From contig OU696590.1 of the NCBI GenBank assembly GCA_916048095.2, forward strand, positions 3,075,001 through 3,139,000: a DNA stretch of 64,000 nucleotides, written 5' to 3'. Within the stretch, counting starts at the first letter, position 1. Each line of letters starts with the position of its first letter. Shown here one piece after another: positions 11,050 to 21,254 of this stretch. This DNA comes from Sacculina carcini. Its lineage: Eukaryota > Arthropoda > Thecostraca > Sacculinidae. The notes under the pieces were generated by a model. It had not been told where the DNA came from. It made no database searches and was given only the letters and a program-made list of their open reading frames with translations. Both the position numbers and the translations under genes were made by a program.

Positions 11050-11709
11050 CAGCGCGTTGTCCCTGCTCCTCCGAATATCGAGGCCAGACGGCGCAGCTCT
11101 GCCAGATATACGTCGACAGACTCTCCTACATTGAGAAGTCGACTCACGAACCTCGCACGACTCACGTTCGTCGCAGCAGAAGCAAGGGCAGCACACGCGC
11201 CAGGCCGCGACGCACGGCAGCCGCCGCCGCGTCCATTTCGTGGCGCCGAATGAACAGCGCGCGGCCTACAAACGTCTCGCAATTGACGGATGTCACCAAT
11301 AAACCGCTGGCGCTGCCGTTTCCGCCGCATCCTCGTCGACACAGACCGTGCGGCCGTCCAGCGATGACATAGAGTAGGGCAGACGCAGCTGCTCCGAGTG
11401 ATGTTGCCGGCCGACGGCCAGAACAGCAGCCGCTCACTCGCCGTCCAGTTCCGTCAAGTAGACGTGCCTCAGCCGCCGGCCGGCCGGCAACTGCCACACA
11501 GGCTCGGCCAGTCGCAGGCCGAGCGGCGCGCCCGTGCGCACCGTCCGACAGACGAAGTGGCCGCATATCTTACAGGCAACTCACTCCCCGCAGTCTGCAG
11601 ACCATCTCGGCCTTCTCGAGCCACTCCGTTACTGGCACGTTCCGCCCATTAAACTCGGGTACCAGACGAATGTCGAGGGGAACGACACTGCCCTCACTCA
11701 CCTCCGGCA
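11050..11709 (-). pseudogene. gag remnant of P2
   Basis: Read on the minus strand from an ATG at 11709, the first 46 residues contain LVPEFNGRNVPVTEWLEKAE, a typical capsid N-terminal pattern of gypsy-like Gag. A stop follows near 11570. A second homologous-looking piece, FVSRLLNVGESVDVYLAELR (about 11080-11200), has the pattern of the capsid C-terminal domain of Ty3/gypsy Gag. The middle is out of frame. The gene therefore has at least one stop and frameshifts, and it runs into the minisatellite. Confidence 0.6.
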
Positions 11710-11752
11710 TCAAGACATCTCTTGTACCCGCTTCCAAGTCGCCGAAATAGCT

Positions 11753-12267
11753 TGTAGCGTCAAATGTTGAAAAAAACGACAGTGTATTTCTCGATGCACA
11801 GACAAAGACAGACAGGCGCGTGCGGGACAGCGATGTCACACACGCGCCTACAAGACTACACCACACAGCGAGCACTAAGAGACAATCCCCGATTCCTCCC
11901 CGTTAGCGCATTATATAGCAAGCTTTGTTCGAAGAACATGTGTGTGACAACAGCGATGACACATTAGCGCTCATACCAATATACAGCAGATACATTGCGA
12001 CATACAGTTGCATGGCATCAGTGGCGATGACGTGATCACACACACACACGCACACATAAACACTCACAAGCATACCCACGCATGCAAACGCGCATACACG
12101 GACTGATTCACATGCACACACGCGCACGCATACACACTCAGGCTAGCGCGCTTGTTCTGCAAATCTGCAGCGTGCGATTGCAGGTCCGTCTATTCCAGGT
12201 ATGTGATTCAACGGCGGTGACATCATCGCAATCGAGTGACGGCATTGCAACGTACACTGAATCTACA
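11753..12267 (-). repeat. P2 5' LTR
   Basis: This is the right LTR, 515 bp, nearly identical to the left. One base in the hairpin arm is changed compared with the left copy (GTCACACA instead of GTCCCACA). Confidence 0.85.
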
Positions 12268-13705
12268 GCATTGCCTTCCGATCAAAAGAAGTGGCGAATC
12301 TCATGAAAGACCTTGATGCCCACGGAGGAACAGACCCTCTGAATATGTTTCCGCTATTTTTCAAGAATACGGCAGATACTCTAGCTCCGAAGCTCAGTAC
12401 TCTTTTCAGGCGCTTGATGAAGACTGGTTCGTTTCCATCATGTTGGCGGGTTGCGAATATCACGCCCATACCAAAAGGAACCAATGCAGCTGATGTTGCA
12501 AACTACCGGCCAATATCAATTACGCCGATTCTGTCCAAAATATTCGAGCACTTGATATCTTCCAGACTGTCCAAGTACCCGGAGAGCAACAATCTGCTGT
12601 CGGAAAACCAATTTGCATACCGCAAAAAACTCAGCACGACTGACGCTCTGCTTACTATCACGCATGAGCTCCAGCAAGTGCTAGACAAAGGCAGTGAAGC
12701 CTGGATTGTGCAGTTGGATTTCTCGGCAGCATTTGACCGTGTGAGCCACCAGGGCTTGTTGCAAAAACTGAGAAACATTGGAGTCGGCGGCCGTTTGCTA
12801 GGGGTTTTGCATCAATTTCTATCCAATCGCGTACAACGTGTTGCCATCGATGGAGCATACAGTGGCTGGCAGAGCATTGTGTCCGGTGTCCCGCAGGGAA
12901 GTGTGTTGGGTCCTATTTTGTTCAACATTTACACCGCTGACCTGTACACAACCACACACAACCCTGTATATGGATATGCTGATGATATCACCTTGATGGC
13001 TGTAATTTCTTCTCCTTCGGACAGACCACAGGTGCGTCAAACGGTCAACGACGATCTCAGCAGCGTCCTGAAGTGGTGTCAGAGGTGGAATATGATGCTG
13101 AACACTTCGAAATCTAAATGCTTGTTGGTTTCTAGGTCACGTACCGTTCAGCCTTCACATGGAGCTATCCTCATTAATGACGCCCAACTCAACGTGTGTG
13201 ATGAGCTCAAAATATTGGGAGTACATGTAGACTCAAAGCTGACGTTTGAGAGTCACATTCGGAAGCTAGTATGTTCGGCATCGCGGAAACTGGGAATTAT
13301 AAGAAAGGCATATCGGATGTTCGGTAGCAGCACAATCTCAAAAAGTTGTTTTCGCTGTTTCATTCTGCCAATTCTGGAGTACTGCGCCCCCGTGTGGTCC
13401 TCTGCTGAGGATTGTCACCTCAATCTCATCAACAGAGTTGTTAGAACTTGCAAGTTCCTCTGTGGTGACTTGGTTCTTGGTAATCTTTGCCATCGTCGAA
13501 AGGTCAGCAGCGTGTGCATGCTGTACAAGATCAAGCACAACGACCATCATCCGATGAGCAAGTCAATTCCTGATGATTTCGTGGCAGCAAGAAGCACACG
13601 GTTTACATCCAAAAAGCATTCCCAGTGCATGGCTCCAATTCGTTGTCGTACAAAACAATTCCAACGTTGCTTTCTTCCGGCCACTGTGTCTACTTGGAAC
13701 ACGTT
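12268..13705 (+). CDS. LINE L-A ORF2, reverse transcriptase part
   Basis: This continues the ORF cut by P2. It encodes the reverse transcriptase with motif 2/A blocks NYRPISITPILSKIFEHLIS and LDFSAAFDRVSH, the motif GVPQGSVLGPILFN, and the catalytic YADD at 12975-12986. The C-terminal blocks KILGVHVDSKLTF and the TVSTWN end block follow. There are no stops or frameshifts in about 475 codons. The frame is interrupted at 13705 by a second insertion and ends at 14168. All catalytic residues I can check are present, so the copy may have been competent before the two insertions. Confidence 0.88.
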
Positions 13706-14091
13706 ATTATTATTATTATTAATTACAGGCAAATCCAGTAGCATGGGAAGAGTGCTAGCACTATTACCACCCTAAGGTGGCCCCATGTACCGGAAGCGCC
13801 CAAAAGATTCAGAGAGAAAGAGAGTTCGAAGAGAAAAAAGTCTAGAAAGAGAGATGGAAAAAAAATAATAAATAAATAACAATAAATAATAAACCATCAT
13901 CCGATAACAATCCATAATGTCACTCCGCCCACGTTCCTCAACAAATAATAACAATCAACAATAAATATGTGATTCAGTAAATAACAGTCATCAATAAATA
14001 AGAATAAATATTAATAAATAAGTAATAAATAACAATCAAGAACAATAAATATGATTCAATAAGAAATATCCAACAATAACAACGTTGAAGG
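13706..14091 (-). mobile_element. Antisense L-A 3' end inserted in L-A ORF2
   Basis: This 386-bp segment is the reverse complement of the L-A 3' UTR end (compare 14600-15003), with its (TAA)n tail next to the 5' junction. The target ACGTT appears on both sides (13701-13705 and 14092-14096). Comparing with the L-A copy at 58462-61172 shows that the host ORF reads straight across without this insert. It is a 5'-truncated sibling insertion into the last codons of ORF2. Confidence 0.8.
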
Positions 14092-14096
14092 AGGAG

Positions 14097-14168
14097 GCTT
14101 TCTCGCAGAACAATTTGAACAAATTCAAGGCCAAAGTAAATGAAATGCTACTGAAAGAGCGGAATTGA
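14097..14168 (+). CDS. LINE L-A ORF2, last codons
   Basis: This 24-codon tail of ORF2 is rich in Lys and Asn and ends in TGA at 14166-14168. Its identity is proved by the uninterrupted reading in the second L-A copy (59290-59372, minus strand), where the TVSTWN block runs directly into this tail. Confidence 0.75.
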   Translation, partial: AFSQNNLNKFKAKVNEMLLKERN

Positions 14169-15003
14169 CTGTTGAGTCTTATTAATTGTATATTTATTCA
14201 TATTTATTGTTATTTATTCATGCTTATTGTTATTTATTTTCTATTTATTTATATTTATTCCTATTTTACTCTCTATTTATTACTATTTATTATTGGTTGT
14301 TGTTATTTATTAAATTTTACTTTTACTCAGTGTTGGCTGTTGTTGTTCATTGAATCATATTTATTGTTGTTGCTGTTTATTGAATCATATTTATTGTTGT
14401 TGTTGTTTATTGAATCATATTTATTGTTGTTGCTGTTTATTGAATCATATTTATTGTTGTTGTTGTTTATTGAATCATATTTATTGTTGTTGCTGTTTAT
14501 TGAATCATATTTATTGTTGTTGTTGTTTATTGAATCATATTTATTGGTGTTATTGTTTATTGAATCATATTTATTTGTGTTGTCGTTACTTATTGAATCA
14601 TATTTATATTTATTGTTGGATGTTTCTTATTGAATCATATGTATTGTTCTTGATTGTTATTTATTACTTATTTATTAATATTTATTCTTATTTATTTATG
14701 GCTGTTATTTACTGAATCACATATTTATTGTTGATTGTTGTTATTTATTGAGGAACGTGGGCGGAGTGACATTATGGATTTGGACAATTATGGATCGTTA
14801 TCGGATGATTGTTTATTATTTATTGTTATTTATTTATTATTTTCTTTCCAACTCTCTTTTAGACTTTTTTTCTTTTCGAACTCTCTTTCTCTCTGAATCT
14901 TTTGGGCGCTTCCGGTACATGGGGCCACCTTAGGGTGGTAATAGTGCTTGCACTCTTACCATGCTACTGGATTTGCCTGTAATTAATAAAAATAATAATA
15001 ATA
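14169..15003 (+). other. LINE L-A 3' UTR and tail
   Basis: It has three parts: an AT-rich start, a 30-bp minisatellite (14345-14630), and a conserved end of about 260 bp. The end runs from GAGGAACGTGGGCGGAGTGA through TTCCGGTACATGGGGCCACC to CTGTAATTAATAA followed by a (TAA)n tail. The same end is seen at 13706-14091, 15291-15588 and 58462-58700. Confidence 0.8.
14345..14630 (+). repeat. 30-bp minisatellite in L-A 3' UTR
   Basis: About nine copies of a unit like TTGTTGTTGTTTATTGAATC plus ATATTTATTG. The array is also present in the L-A copy at about 58850-59110 on the minus strand, so it belongs to the LINE rather than to the locus. Repeated Leu/Tyr-rich frames arise only from its composition. 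Confidence 0.88.
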
Positions 15004-15290
15004 ATGAGAAAAGCATGCTAAAACCACCAAGACGGGAAACAATTTCAAACAGTCTCCTGGGGTATTTATTAATCAATATTTTTGTTTTTATACTATTTTT
15101 AAATTATCCTTGAAATAAGACACGTAAATAGGTACAAAGCATTAATTAAACCCACTTCTATGTACTAAAATCCACCATCCGTGTAGTGGTGGCGTGCACG
15201 GTGACGGCAGAACTGTCGCCAGATAGCGCTGGGATAGCAAAATGAGTGTTAATGCCGTTTCACTGTTTTTATTCATTCATTTATTGTCGT
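15004..15290. other. Non-coding stretch between two L-A copies
   Basis: AT-rich sequence with nothing recognised. Confidence 0.4.
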
Positions 15291-15588
15291 AGTTGTGTTT
15301 AGTTGTTGTTTATTGTTGTTGTTGTTGTTATTGTTTGTTTTTATTGTTATTATTTATTGAGGAACGTGGGCGGAGTGACATTATGGATTGTTATCGGATG
15401 ATGGTTTATTATTTATTGTTATTTATTTATTATTTGCTTTCCAACTCTCTTTCTAGACTTTTTTCTCTTCGAACTCTCTCTCTGAATCTTTTGGGCGCTT
15501 CCGGTACATGGGGCCACCTTAGGGTGGTAATAGTGTTTGCACTCTTCCCATGCTACTGGATTTGCCTGTAATTAATAATAATAATAAT
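15291..15588 (+). mobile_element. 5'-truncated L-A 3' end
   Basis: It has the L-A terminal segment, from a short TTGTTGTTG tract through GAGGAACGTGGGCGGAGTGA to the (TAA)n tail at 15573-15588, on the plus strand. It lacks the 30-bp array and all coding sequence. It lies about 290 bp after the main L-A copy. Confidence 0.8.
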
Positions 15589-15599
15589 TACGTATATAT

Positions 15600-15681
15600 A
15601 TGTAATGTGTCCCGAATTACGTCAAAATTCGACTTACGACGGAGACGTAGGAACGGATCTCCGTCGTAAGTCGAGGATCCC

Positions 15682-15682
<1 letters not shown>
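15600..15682 (-). mobile_element. Tigger-like terminus with internal palindrome
   Basis: It ends at GGATCCCCTG followed by TA, so the reverse strand starts CAGGGGATCC. Inside, 16-bp arms CGACTTACGACGGAGA and the reverse complement enclose a short spacer. This CAGGGGATCCTCGACTTACG-type end is characteristic of pogo/Tigger non-autonomous elements inserting at TA. A (TA)n tract follows to about 15770. Confidence 0.55.
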
Positions 15683-15683
<1 letters not shown>

Positions 15684-15755
<72 letters not shown>

Positions 15756-15770
15756 TATATATTATATTAT
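15684..15770. repeat. TA microsatellite
   Basis: Nearly pure (TA)n directly beside the Tigger-like terminus, which inserts at TA. Confidence 0.9.
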
Positions 15771-15884
15771 ATGTATATAGCGTTAAAAGTAGAATAGTAC
15801 TTGAGCAAATGGCATTGCTTATTTGGCAGATATATTCACAAAGTTCAATGAAGTTAATTTGCAGCTGCAAGGAAATGAGGCTAA

Positions 15885-16490
15885 CCTAATTAAAGTCAAA
15901 TGAGCTATCTCCACCTTCCTGGCCAAGTTACATTTATTCAAACGAAACATAGCTTGCCATGGACTCTACCAGTTCCCAAGCCTCTCTGAATCGGAAAAGG
16001 AAAAAGGCATACCAGACGATGACCTTCAAGTGTATTGCACACACATGGATTAACTGCACAGATACATGTCTGCGTATTTGTGTGTGTGTGTATGTCAGCA
16101 CAGATCATTGAAATACCAGACTGGGTGATCAGTCCATTCCTAAATGTCGACGGTGAAGAAACTGGAATGGCAGAGGAAGAACTGATTTCAATTCAAAATG
16201 ACATTGAGCTAAGGCCAAAGTTCAAAAAGACATATCAAGATTTTTGGTTACAAAACACATCTCTGACTGCTATCAAGTGCTATGGAACAAGGTCAAGATG
16301 TACTTAATTGCCTTCCCAACATCCTATTTAGTAGAACGGGGCTTCAGTGCAGTCGCCTTGCTTCTTTCCAAGCAAAGAAACCGACTGAAAAATTCTGACC
16401 GCGTGGATCTATGACTTCTTCTTAGTGAGTTCCAGCCTGATGTTGAGAAGCTTATGTCCCTGCACCAAGCACATCCATCCCATTAATATT
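15885..16490 (+). pseudogene. hAT transposase fossil (ZBED5-like C-terminal half)
   Basis: Plus-strand pieces match the C-terminal dimerisation region of hAT transposases. About 16100-16310 contains IPDWVISPF and a NDIELRPKFK..YQDFW block. About 16290-16490 contains AFPTSYLVERGFSAV, the most conserved hAT block, and ends with HQAHPSH before a stop. The frame is broken by shifts and stops (for example near 16410). The N-terminal zinc finger and most catalytic residues are missing. A probable terminal repeat lies downstream at 16737-16782. Confidence 0.75.
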
Positions 16491-16736
16491 AAGTGTGAGA
16501 CAATGAAGGTTATTTACCATTCTATGTGGTGGAATGTTTATTTACCATTCTATGTTTCTAAAACAGTTAAAACTGCTAAAAAATAAATTGATTTACTAAA
16601 TTGGGTCTTATTTGTGAAACACACATTTGTGTTTAACATTTCTCTTTTCAAATTACAGCATACGAAATATCAAGAAAGAGGTGTTTGTTTCCATATGTGT
16701 CTGTGGGGAGGGGCGCTAGGAATTCACTGGGACGCC

Positions 16737-16782
16737 AATGGGGCGCCAGTCTGCAAAAGTTTGGGAACCATTGTTCTAGGTA
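16737..16782 (+). mobile_element. Probable right terminus of the hAT element
   Basis: GCAAAAGTTTGGGAACCATT followed by GTTCTAG is the usual inner-to-outer sequence of a hAT 3' terminal repeat, in the right place and orientation relative to the fossil at 15885-16490. The left terminus was not found. Confidence 0.5.
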
Positions 16783-16789
16783 GTTGAAA

Positions 16790-17690
16790 TTTTCGGTCTT
16801 TCTAGTGTAAATAATCATACAGAAACCCCGTTTTCCTCTTTTTGGAGATGTGCTCTATGAATGGAACCAATAAGTCATTCCGCCATTTGGAGTTTTCCGC
16901 TATTCGAAGGTTTAAATTACGCTCTTTGGGGGTGTAATTAACACGTATTTGATAGACTTTTAATCTGGACCGAGTATTAAGCTATTTGGATTTCCTTTAT
17001 TTGTAGTATTCATTGTAGTTTCTTATTAAATTCTACTTGGTAAATCTCGTTGTCCCCGATGTATTGTAAGCAGAATTGTCAATAATATAAAAGGGATATA
17101 TTGCTGCGTGAGTCGTGTGCCAGGCCCTACCAATGTGAGGCCCTAGGCCCTAGTCTGCCTATGCCCAAAGCCGACCCTACATGTACATTTGCATTTTTGC
17201 GAGCGAAAAAACCAGTGCACTCTTTGTCTCGCATGTGAATTGCATTTTTATTGGATTGTGTGTTTATTCTGTATACAAATGTGTAGCTCGGTGAGAGACG
17301 GTGATGTCGCAGAGACAGAACTCCTGACAGCATATTGAAATATTACGACGAATCTGAAATATTGCTTGAAACAAAAACAAGAAATTGTCACCCGCACGAC
17401 TTCACATTACAAATACTATAATCCTACATCTGGTGATCTGTCATCTGTAAGGAAATCATGAAATAACAATTAGATGGTAGTACAATGAAATCAGATTATA
17501 TTTTTGCATGATCATGTTACTCCATGCTAATATGCTTCGCAAAACTAAATACACTGCTCCTTTGCTCATGAGATGGAAGCAAATCCTATGAGGAACTTTG
17601 GCATTCATTCAAAGAAAGCACCTCGTATGAAATAGCAGATATGACAAATGATTCACTGAAGCAGTATCCCGCCATAATAAAGGCTATAAA
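16790..17690. other. Non-coding stretch, nothing recognised
   Basis: AT-rich, no supported gene. A GGCCCTA-rich patch at about 17118-17155 may be a decayed terminus of a DNA transposon. Confidence 0.4.
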
Positions 17691-17694
17691 AAAT

Positions 17695-18131
17695 TGTGGT
17701 GTGATCGTGTGCAGTGAGAGAGTGTGTGTGTGTGAAAGATTGTGTGTGCGTGAACGTGTTAGTGTGTCTATATGTGATCGTGTATGGTTGAATTGTATAT
17801 TGCGTGCGAGAGTTTGTCAGCGAGTGTGTATATCTGTGTCGGTAAGTGTGTGCAGTTGTTTCGGTGTGTGTGTGTGTTTGTGTGTGTGTGTGTATACGTT
17901 TGTCGAGTATGCATGTCCCGCGGCGGCGAGCGATTGACCGGCTCGCCGCTGATTGGTTGTTGCGGCGGGTGAGGACTGTGCGTGTGTGTGTGTGCTCCCG
18001 TGTGTCACGGTGTGAGCTTGGAGTCTTGTTCGTGGTGCGATTGTGGTGTAACGTCTTGTAGGCGCGCGTGGGGCAGTGATGCCCACGCGCGCCTGTCTGT
18101 AATATATTTTAGTCTCTTCAGTTTTTTTACA
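17695..18131 (+). repeat. P3 5' LTR
   Basis: 437 bp; GT-rich, with the family hairpin at 18060-18094 (loop GTGA, one bulged base). Confidence 0.8.
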
Positions 18132-18824
18132 AGCCATTTCGGCCTTTTTGTTTTGGAATTATTTTTGTCTGCGACCCGGCTTCAGCAGCGGAGATGGTGC
18201 CTTCCAGCATCAGTAGCGGCCTACCAGCGGAGAACAGCGGTGGAGGTGCTCGGCGGCGTGTCAGGTTGGTGTGCAGGGGGACGGCAGGAGAGCATGGTGC
18301 CGGTAGGAATCAGCGGAGGAGCTGCAGCCGAGGGTTGCTCGTCGTCCCGCCTGCACTGATGTTAGACTCGTCGCCGGGCAGATAGAAGATCGCTGGTGGA
18401 GGCTGCTGGTGCTGGAGGGCAGGTGAGAAAAAGGTGCTGCTGAGGCCGGAGGAAGAAAATGAACGACGGCGACAGCGCGGCCTGCGTGAACGGCGACGTC
18501 CCGGCTGTTTGCGGCAGGGTGCTGAAGAGCACTGGAGTCGACGGGAGCATAGTGGGTGATGGGGTCGAAGTGTTGTGCCCTGTCGCGGCAGCCGGTGATA
18601 AAGAGGACGGCAGGCTGCGGCGGAGCACTGAAGAGCACGGGCGAGGCGGGAGCGTGGTGGATGCTGGGGCCTGACGTGTTGTGCTTCGCCGCAGCCACGG
18701 TGTGTGCATCTGGTGGAGGCCGTCGTCGAGTTAGGTTTTTTTTATTGGTTCCTGGTCTGCTTGGTTTGCGTTTTTTAATTGTCTGTTCTTTTGTTGATTT
18801 ATGTTTCTTTAAAACAGATGGAGG

Positions 18825-19257
18825 TGTGGTGTGATCGTATGCAGTGAGAGAGTGCGTGTGTGTGAAAGATTGTGTGTGCGTGAACGTGTTAGTGTGTCTA
18901 TATGTGATCGTGTATGGTTGAATTGTATATTGCGTGCGAGAGTGTGTGAGCGAGTGTGTCTAGCTGTGTCGGTGAGTATGTGCAGTTGTTTCGGTGTGTG
19001 TGTGTGTGTATGCGTTTGTCGAGTATGCATGTCCCGCATGCATGCGGCGGCGAGCGATTGACCGGCTCGCCGCTGATTGGTTGTTGCGGCGGGTGAGGAC
19101 TGTGCGTGTGTGTGTGTGTGTGCTCCCGTGTTTCACGGTGTGAGCTTGGAGTCGTGTTTGTGGGGCGATCGGAGTGTGACGTCTTGTAGGCGCGCGTGGG
19201 GCGGTGATGCCCACGCGTGCCTGTCTGTAATATATTTTAGTTTCTGGTTTTGTTACA
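18825..19257 (+). repeat. P3 3' LTR
   Basis: 433 bp; same order as the 5' LTR, with a duplicated GCATGCATGC patch near 19027-19044 and the hairpin near 19198-19222. Confidence 0.8.
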
Positions 19258-20260
19258 ATTTGTAATCTCAAAATGAATGCTTTTCAGAGTCACCGCTCAT
19301 TAAAGCTGTTCGTGCGTTCCAAAACCTATAGGGCCACCACACAGACACTACTTGGCAAAACTTCCGTAGAACTTGGAACAATCTGCGAACGTTACCGTGC
19401 AAAATGAAAAAAATGCCCCCGGCTGATGCTAATGAATGAACTGTGCATTGAATTTCTTTGAGTTTTGCAAACTAATTGCGATACGAAGGCACTGTTTTTC
19501 CATAATATATTATATATTCTCATTCAGACAGACGAGTTTTGACTGGATTGCCGCTTTGCAGTTTTCAATTTTCTTCTTCCTGGTCTGGATCTCTCGTGCG
19601 AATTTTAGATGGTCGCTGCTGAGCTTGCGTAGTAATTAATCGATGCGTAACATTTCGGAGAAATCGGTCTCCATCCTCAGACAATGTGGTCAACTTGTTG
19701 TGGTGAGACATGTTTAATTTAGCTTTGTCACAAACCACTTCCTTCCTAAGAGTAGCGTGTGCGTGAATGGGAGTGTGGGCTGCACGCGACTTTGTTTTGT
19801 TTTGAAATGTTACACATATATAACAGGGAAAATGGCGACGAGGAGAAAAAATATTCTCACTGCTTTGATATTTTAGCTTCACTTGCAGGGTTCCTACCTA
19901 TTCCTATTCCTACTATTGCTGAAAGTTGTTTAGTATTTTCAATATTCAGTCATAGCTGACGTGCATGAATTGATGAAAATGATGCCGCTTCAAATGTAAC
20001 AACAAGAGCAAATGTCTATATAACTACATGCGATAGATCAGGGTCAGCTCTCTGTTGCAGCGAAAACCACTTCAACACCAACTTTTTCTGCGTTATATTG
20101 TACTAACGAACTATGGGCAGATTATTGGGATCGTTTCTGCACATTTATTGCAGCCAATTCTGTTCCAGATGAAAAAAAGCGAAGGCTTTTCTGACAAATT
20201 AGTCCCCTATTGTATACAAATTACTCGCAAATCTTGCTACCCAAGAAAATCCACAGTGAG
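19258..20260. other. Mostly unassigned; possible Penelope-like trace
   Basis: The minus strand of 19642-19700 reads GAGGATGGAGACCGATTTCT and CCGAAATGTTACGC, a pattern often seen in the terminal region of Penelope-like elements. No reverse transcriptase accompanies it. The rest is unrecognised. Confidence 0.25.
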
Positions 20261-20263
20261 ATA

Positions 20264-20795
20264 AATATGATCAGCATGAGTGAAATCGTAGCGTACATGA
20301 AAGATCAATTTGATCCAAAACGGTTTGTGATCAGATAACGATTCAAGTTCTGTAGCAATACAGATCGTAAGCCAGGCGAAACTGTGCAAGAATTGGCGGC
20401 GCGAATCAGACAAGACGCAGCGGCATGCGATTTCTCATCTATCAGAGACCCGCTTAATGAAACATTACGAACTAGGTTCATTTGTTCGGCAAAAATGAAG
20501 CTATTCAGAAGACACTTTTCACAAAATAGGACGACGAATTAGATTTTGTCAAAACAATTCAAGTCGCGGCTGAGATATAAGATGCGACAAAGGTTACGAA
20601 GGAAACCCTCCAAGGTGTAACATCCAAACCGATCATGCAGATTCGAGATAAAGAGCCCAAGTATCCGACGCAACGCCCTCGATCTGTCGAAAATTACAAA
20701 ATTCCTGTTGCAATGACACAGTGCTACAGGTGTGGTAAGAAAGGCCATACGGCAAATGTTTGCCGTTCTGCTAACGCACTCTGTCACTACTGTTG
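20264..20795 (+). pseudogene. Ty3/gypsy-like gag fossil
   Basis: It encodes a capsid C-terminal pattern (RKPGETVQELAARIRQDA at about 20370-20430) and, about 100 codons later, a CCHC knuckle CYRCGKKGHTANVC (20722-20763). Both are hallmarks of Gag. The frame is broken by at least a stop near 20337 and frameshifts near 20495 and 20535. No LTRs or pol were found beside it, and it ends abruptly before 20810. Confidence 0.7.
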
Positions 20796-20799
20796 TTTG

Positions 20800-21254
20800 T
20801 TGTTGTTGTTTTGATTTCAGCACACAGCCACGCTAGGCTCAAGTGCATCTCAGAAGTGATTCACTTTGAAAATGTGTCTTCAGTGTAGTGAAGATGGGTC
20901 GTATATGCTGATCATAACATGACAGGCGTCAGACATATGATGTAAACAATGGGTGAATTTCGTGAATGTAATATACATATGTGAGATTGTGTTGTTCATA
21001 TGAGATCAACTAGTGAGGTGTGGGAGGTACTTGGAGGTCAACCTGGAGGTACTTAAACAGGCGTGGGAAGCAATTGGGATCGGACAGGAGTTTAAAAAGT
21101 GTTAGGGAAGATAGTGACGGAGCAAGGTCAATAAAGTTGATAGCACGATGTGCGCGATATTTTTGCAGTGCAGTAGGAAGTGCTTTATGGAAATTATTTG
21201 GTTGTACGAAGTGCAGATCGCTGTTGCTGTGTTGTGTATAAGGTGGCCGTGAGT
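20800..21254. other. Unassigned spacer
   Basis: No gene recognised. The minus strand may hold the 3' UTR of the LINE piece at 21255-21964. Confidence 0.35.

Larger units (their letters stand above)
9046..12267 (-). mobile_element. P2: P-family LTR element inserted in L-A
   Basis: LTRs at 9046-9562 and 11753-12267 start TGTAG and end CTACA. The element is flanked by the 5-bp duplication GCATT (9041-9045 and 12268-12272). The LTRs differ at about six sites and in CA-repeat number. The segment beside the right LTR (AAGCTATTTCGGCG on the minus strand) matches P1, giving the minus orientation. The 2190-bp interior keeps pieces of a gag gene on the minus strand next to the 5' LTR and a large 23-bp minisatellite; no protease, reverse transcriptase or integrase is present. 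It depends on another element for mobility. Confidence 0.9.
17695..19257 (+). mobile_element. P3: P-family non-autonomous LTR element
   Basis: LTRs at 17695-18131 and 18825-19257 start TGTGGTGTGATCG and end TACA. The 5' LTR is followed by AGCCATTTCGGCC, the counterpart of the P1/P2 primer-side segment. A purine-rich AGATGGAGG precedes the 3' LTR. The 693-bp interior (18132-18824) has no gag or pol but is similar to the P1 interior read on its minus strand (shared GGGGACGGCAG and GAGCATGGTGCCGG blocks). A clean target duplication is not visible: AAAAT lies on the left and ATTTG on the right. This suggests decay or recombination. Confidence 0.8.

Noticed and set aside
10168-11372. Open frames of 361 and 386 codons, and others on both strands
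   Set aside because: They come from the 23-bp minisatellite, are open in several frames at once and have no domain. No coding claim is justified.
14345-14630. CRISPR-like array
   Set aside because: Units are contiguous and near-identical without unique spacers, lie within a LINE 3' UTR, and the DNA is eukaryotic.
14172-14715. Leu/Tyr- or Cys-rich repeat proteins (also 58791-59218)
   Set aside because: They are produced by the 30-bp minisatellite of the L-A 3' UTR; the period is 10 codons and no start context or family is seen.
17690-19275. Target duplication for P3
   Set aside because: AAAAT and ATTTG do not match, and an alternative AATTG/ATTTG pairing needs a shifted LTR start; I do not claim one.
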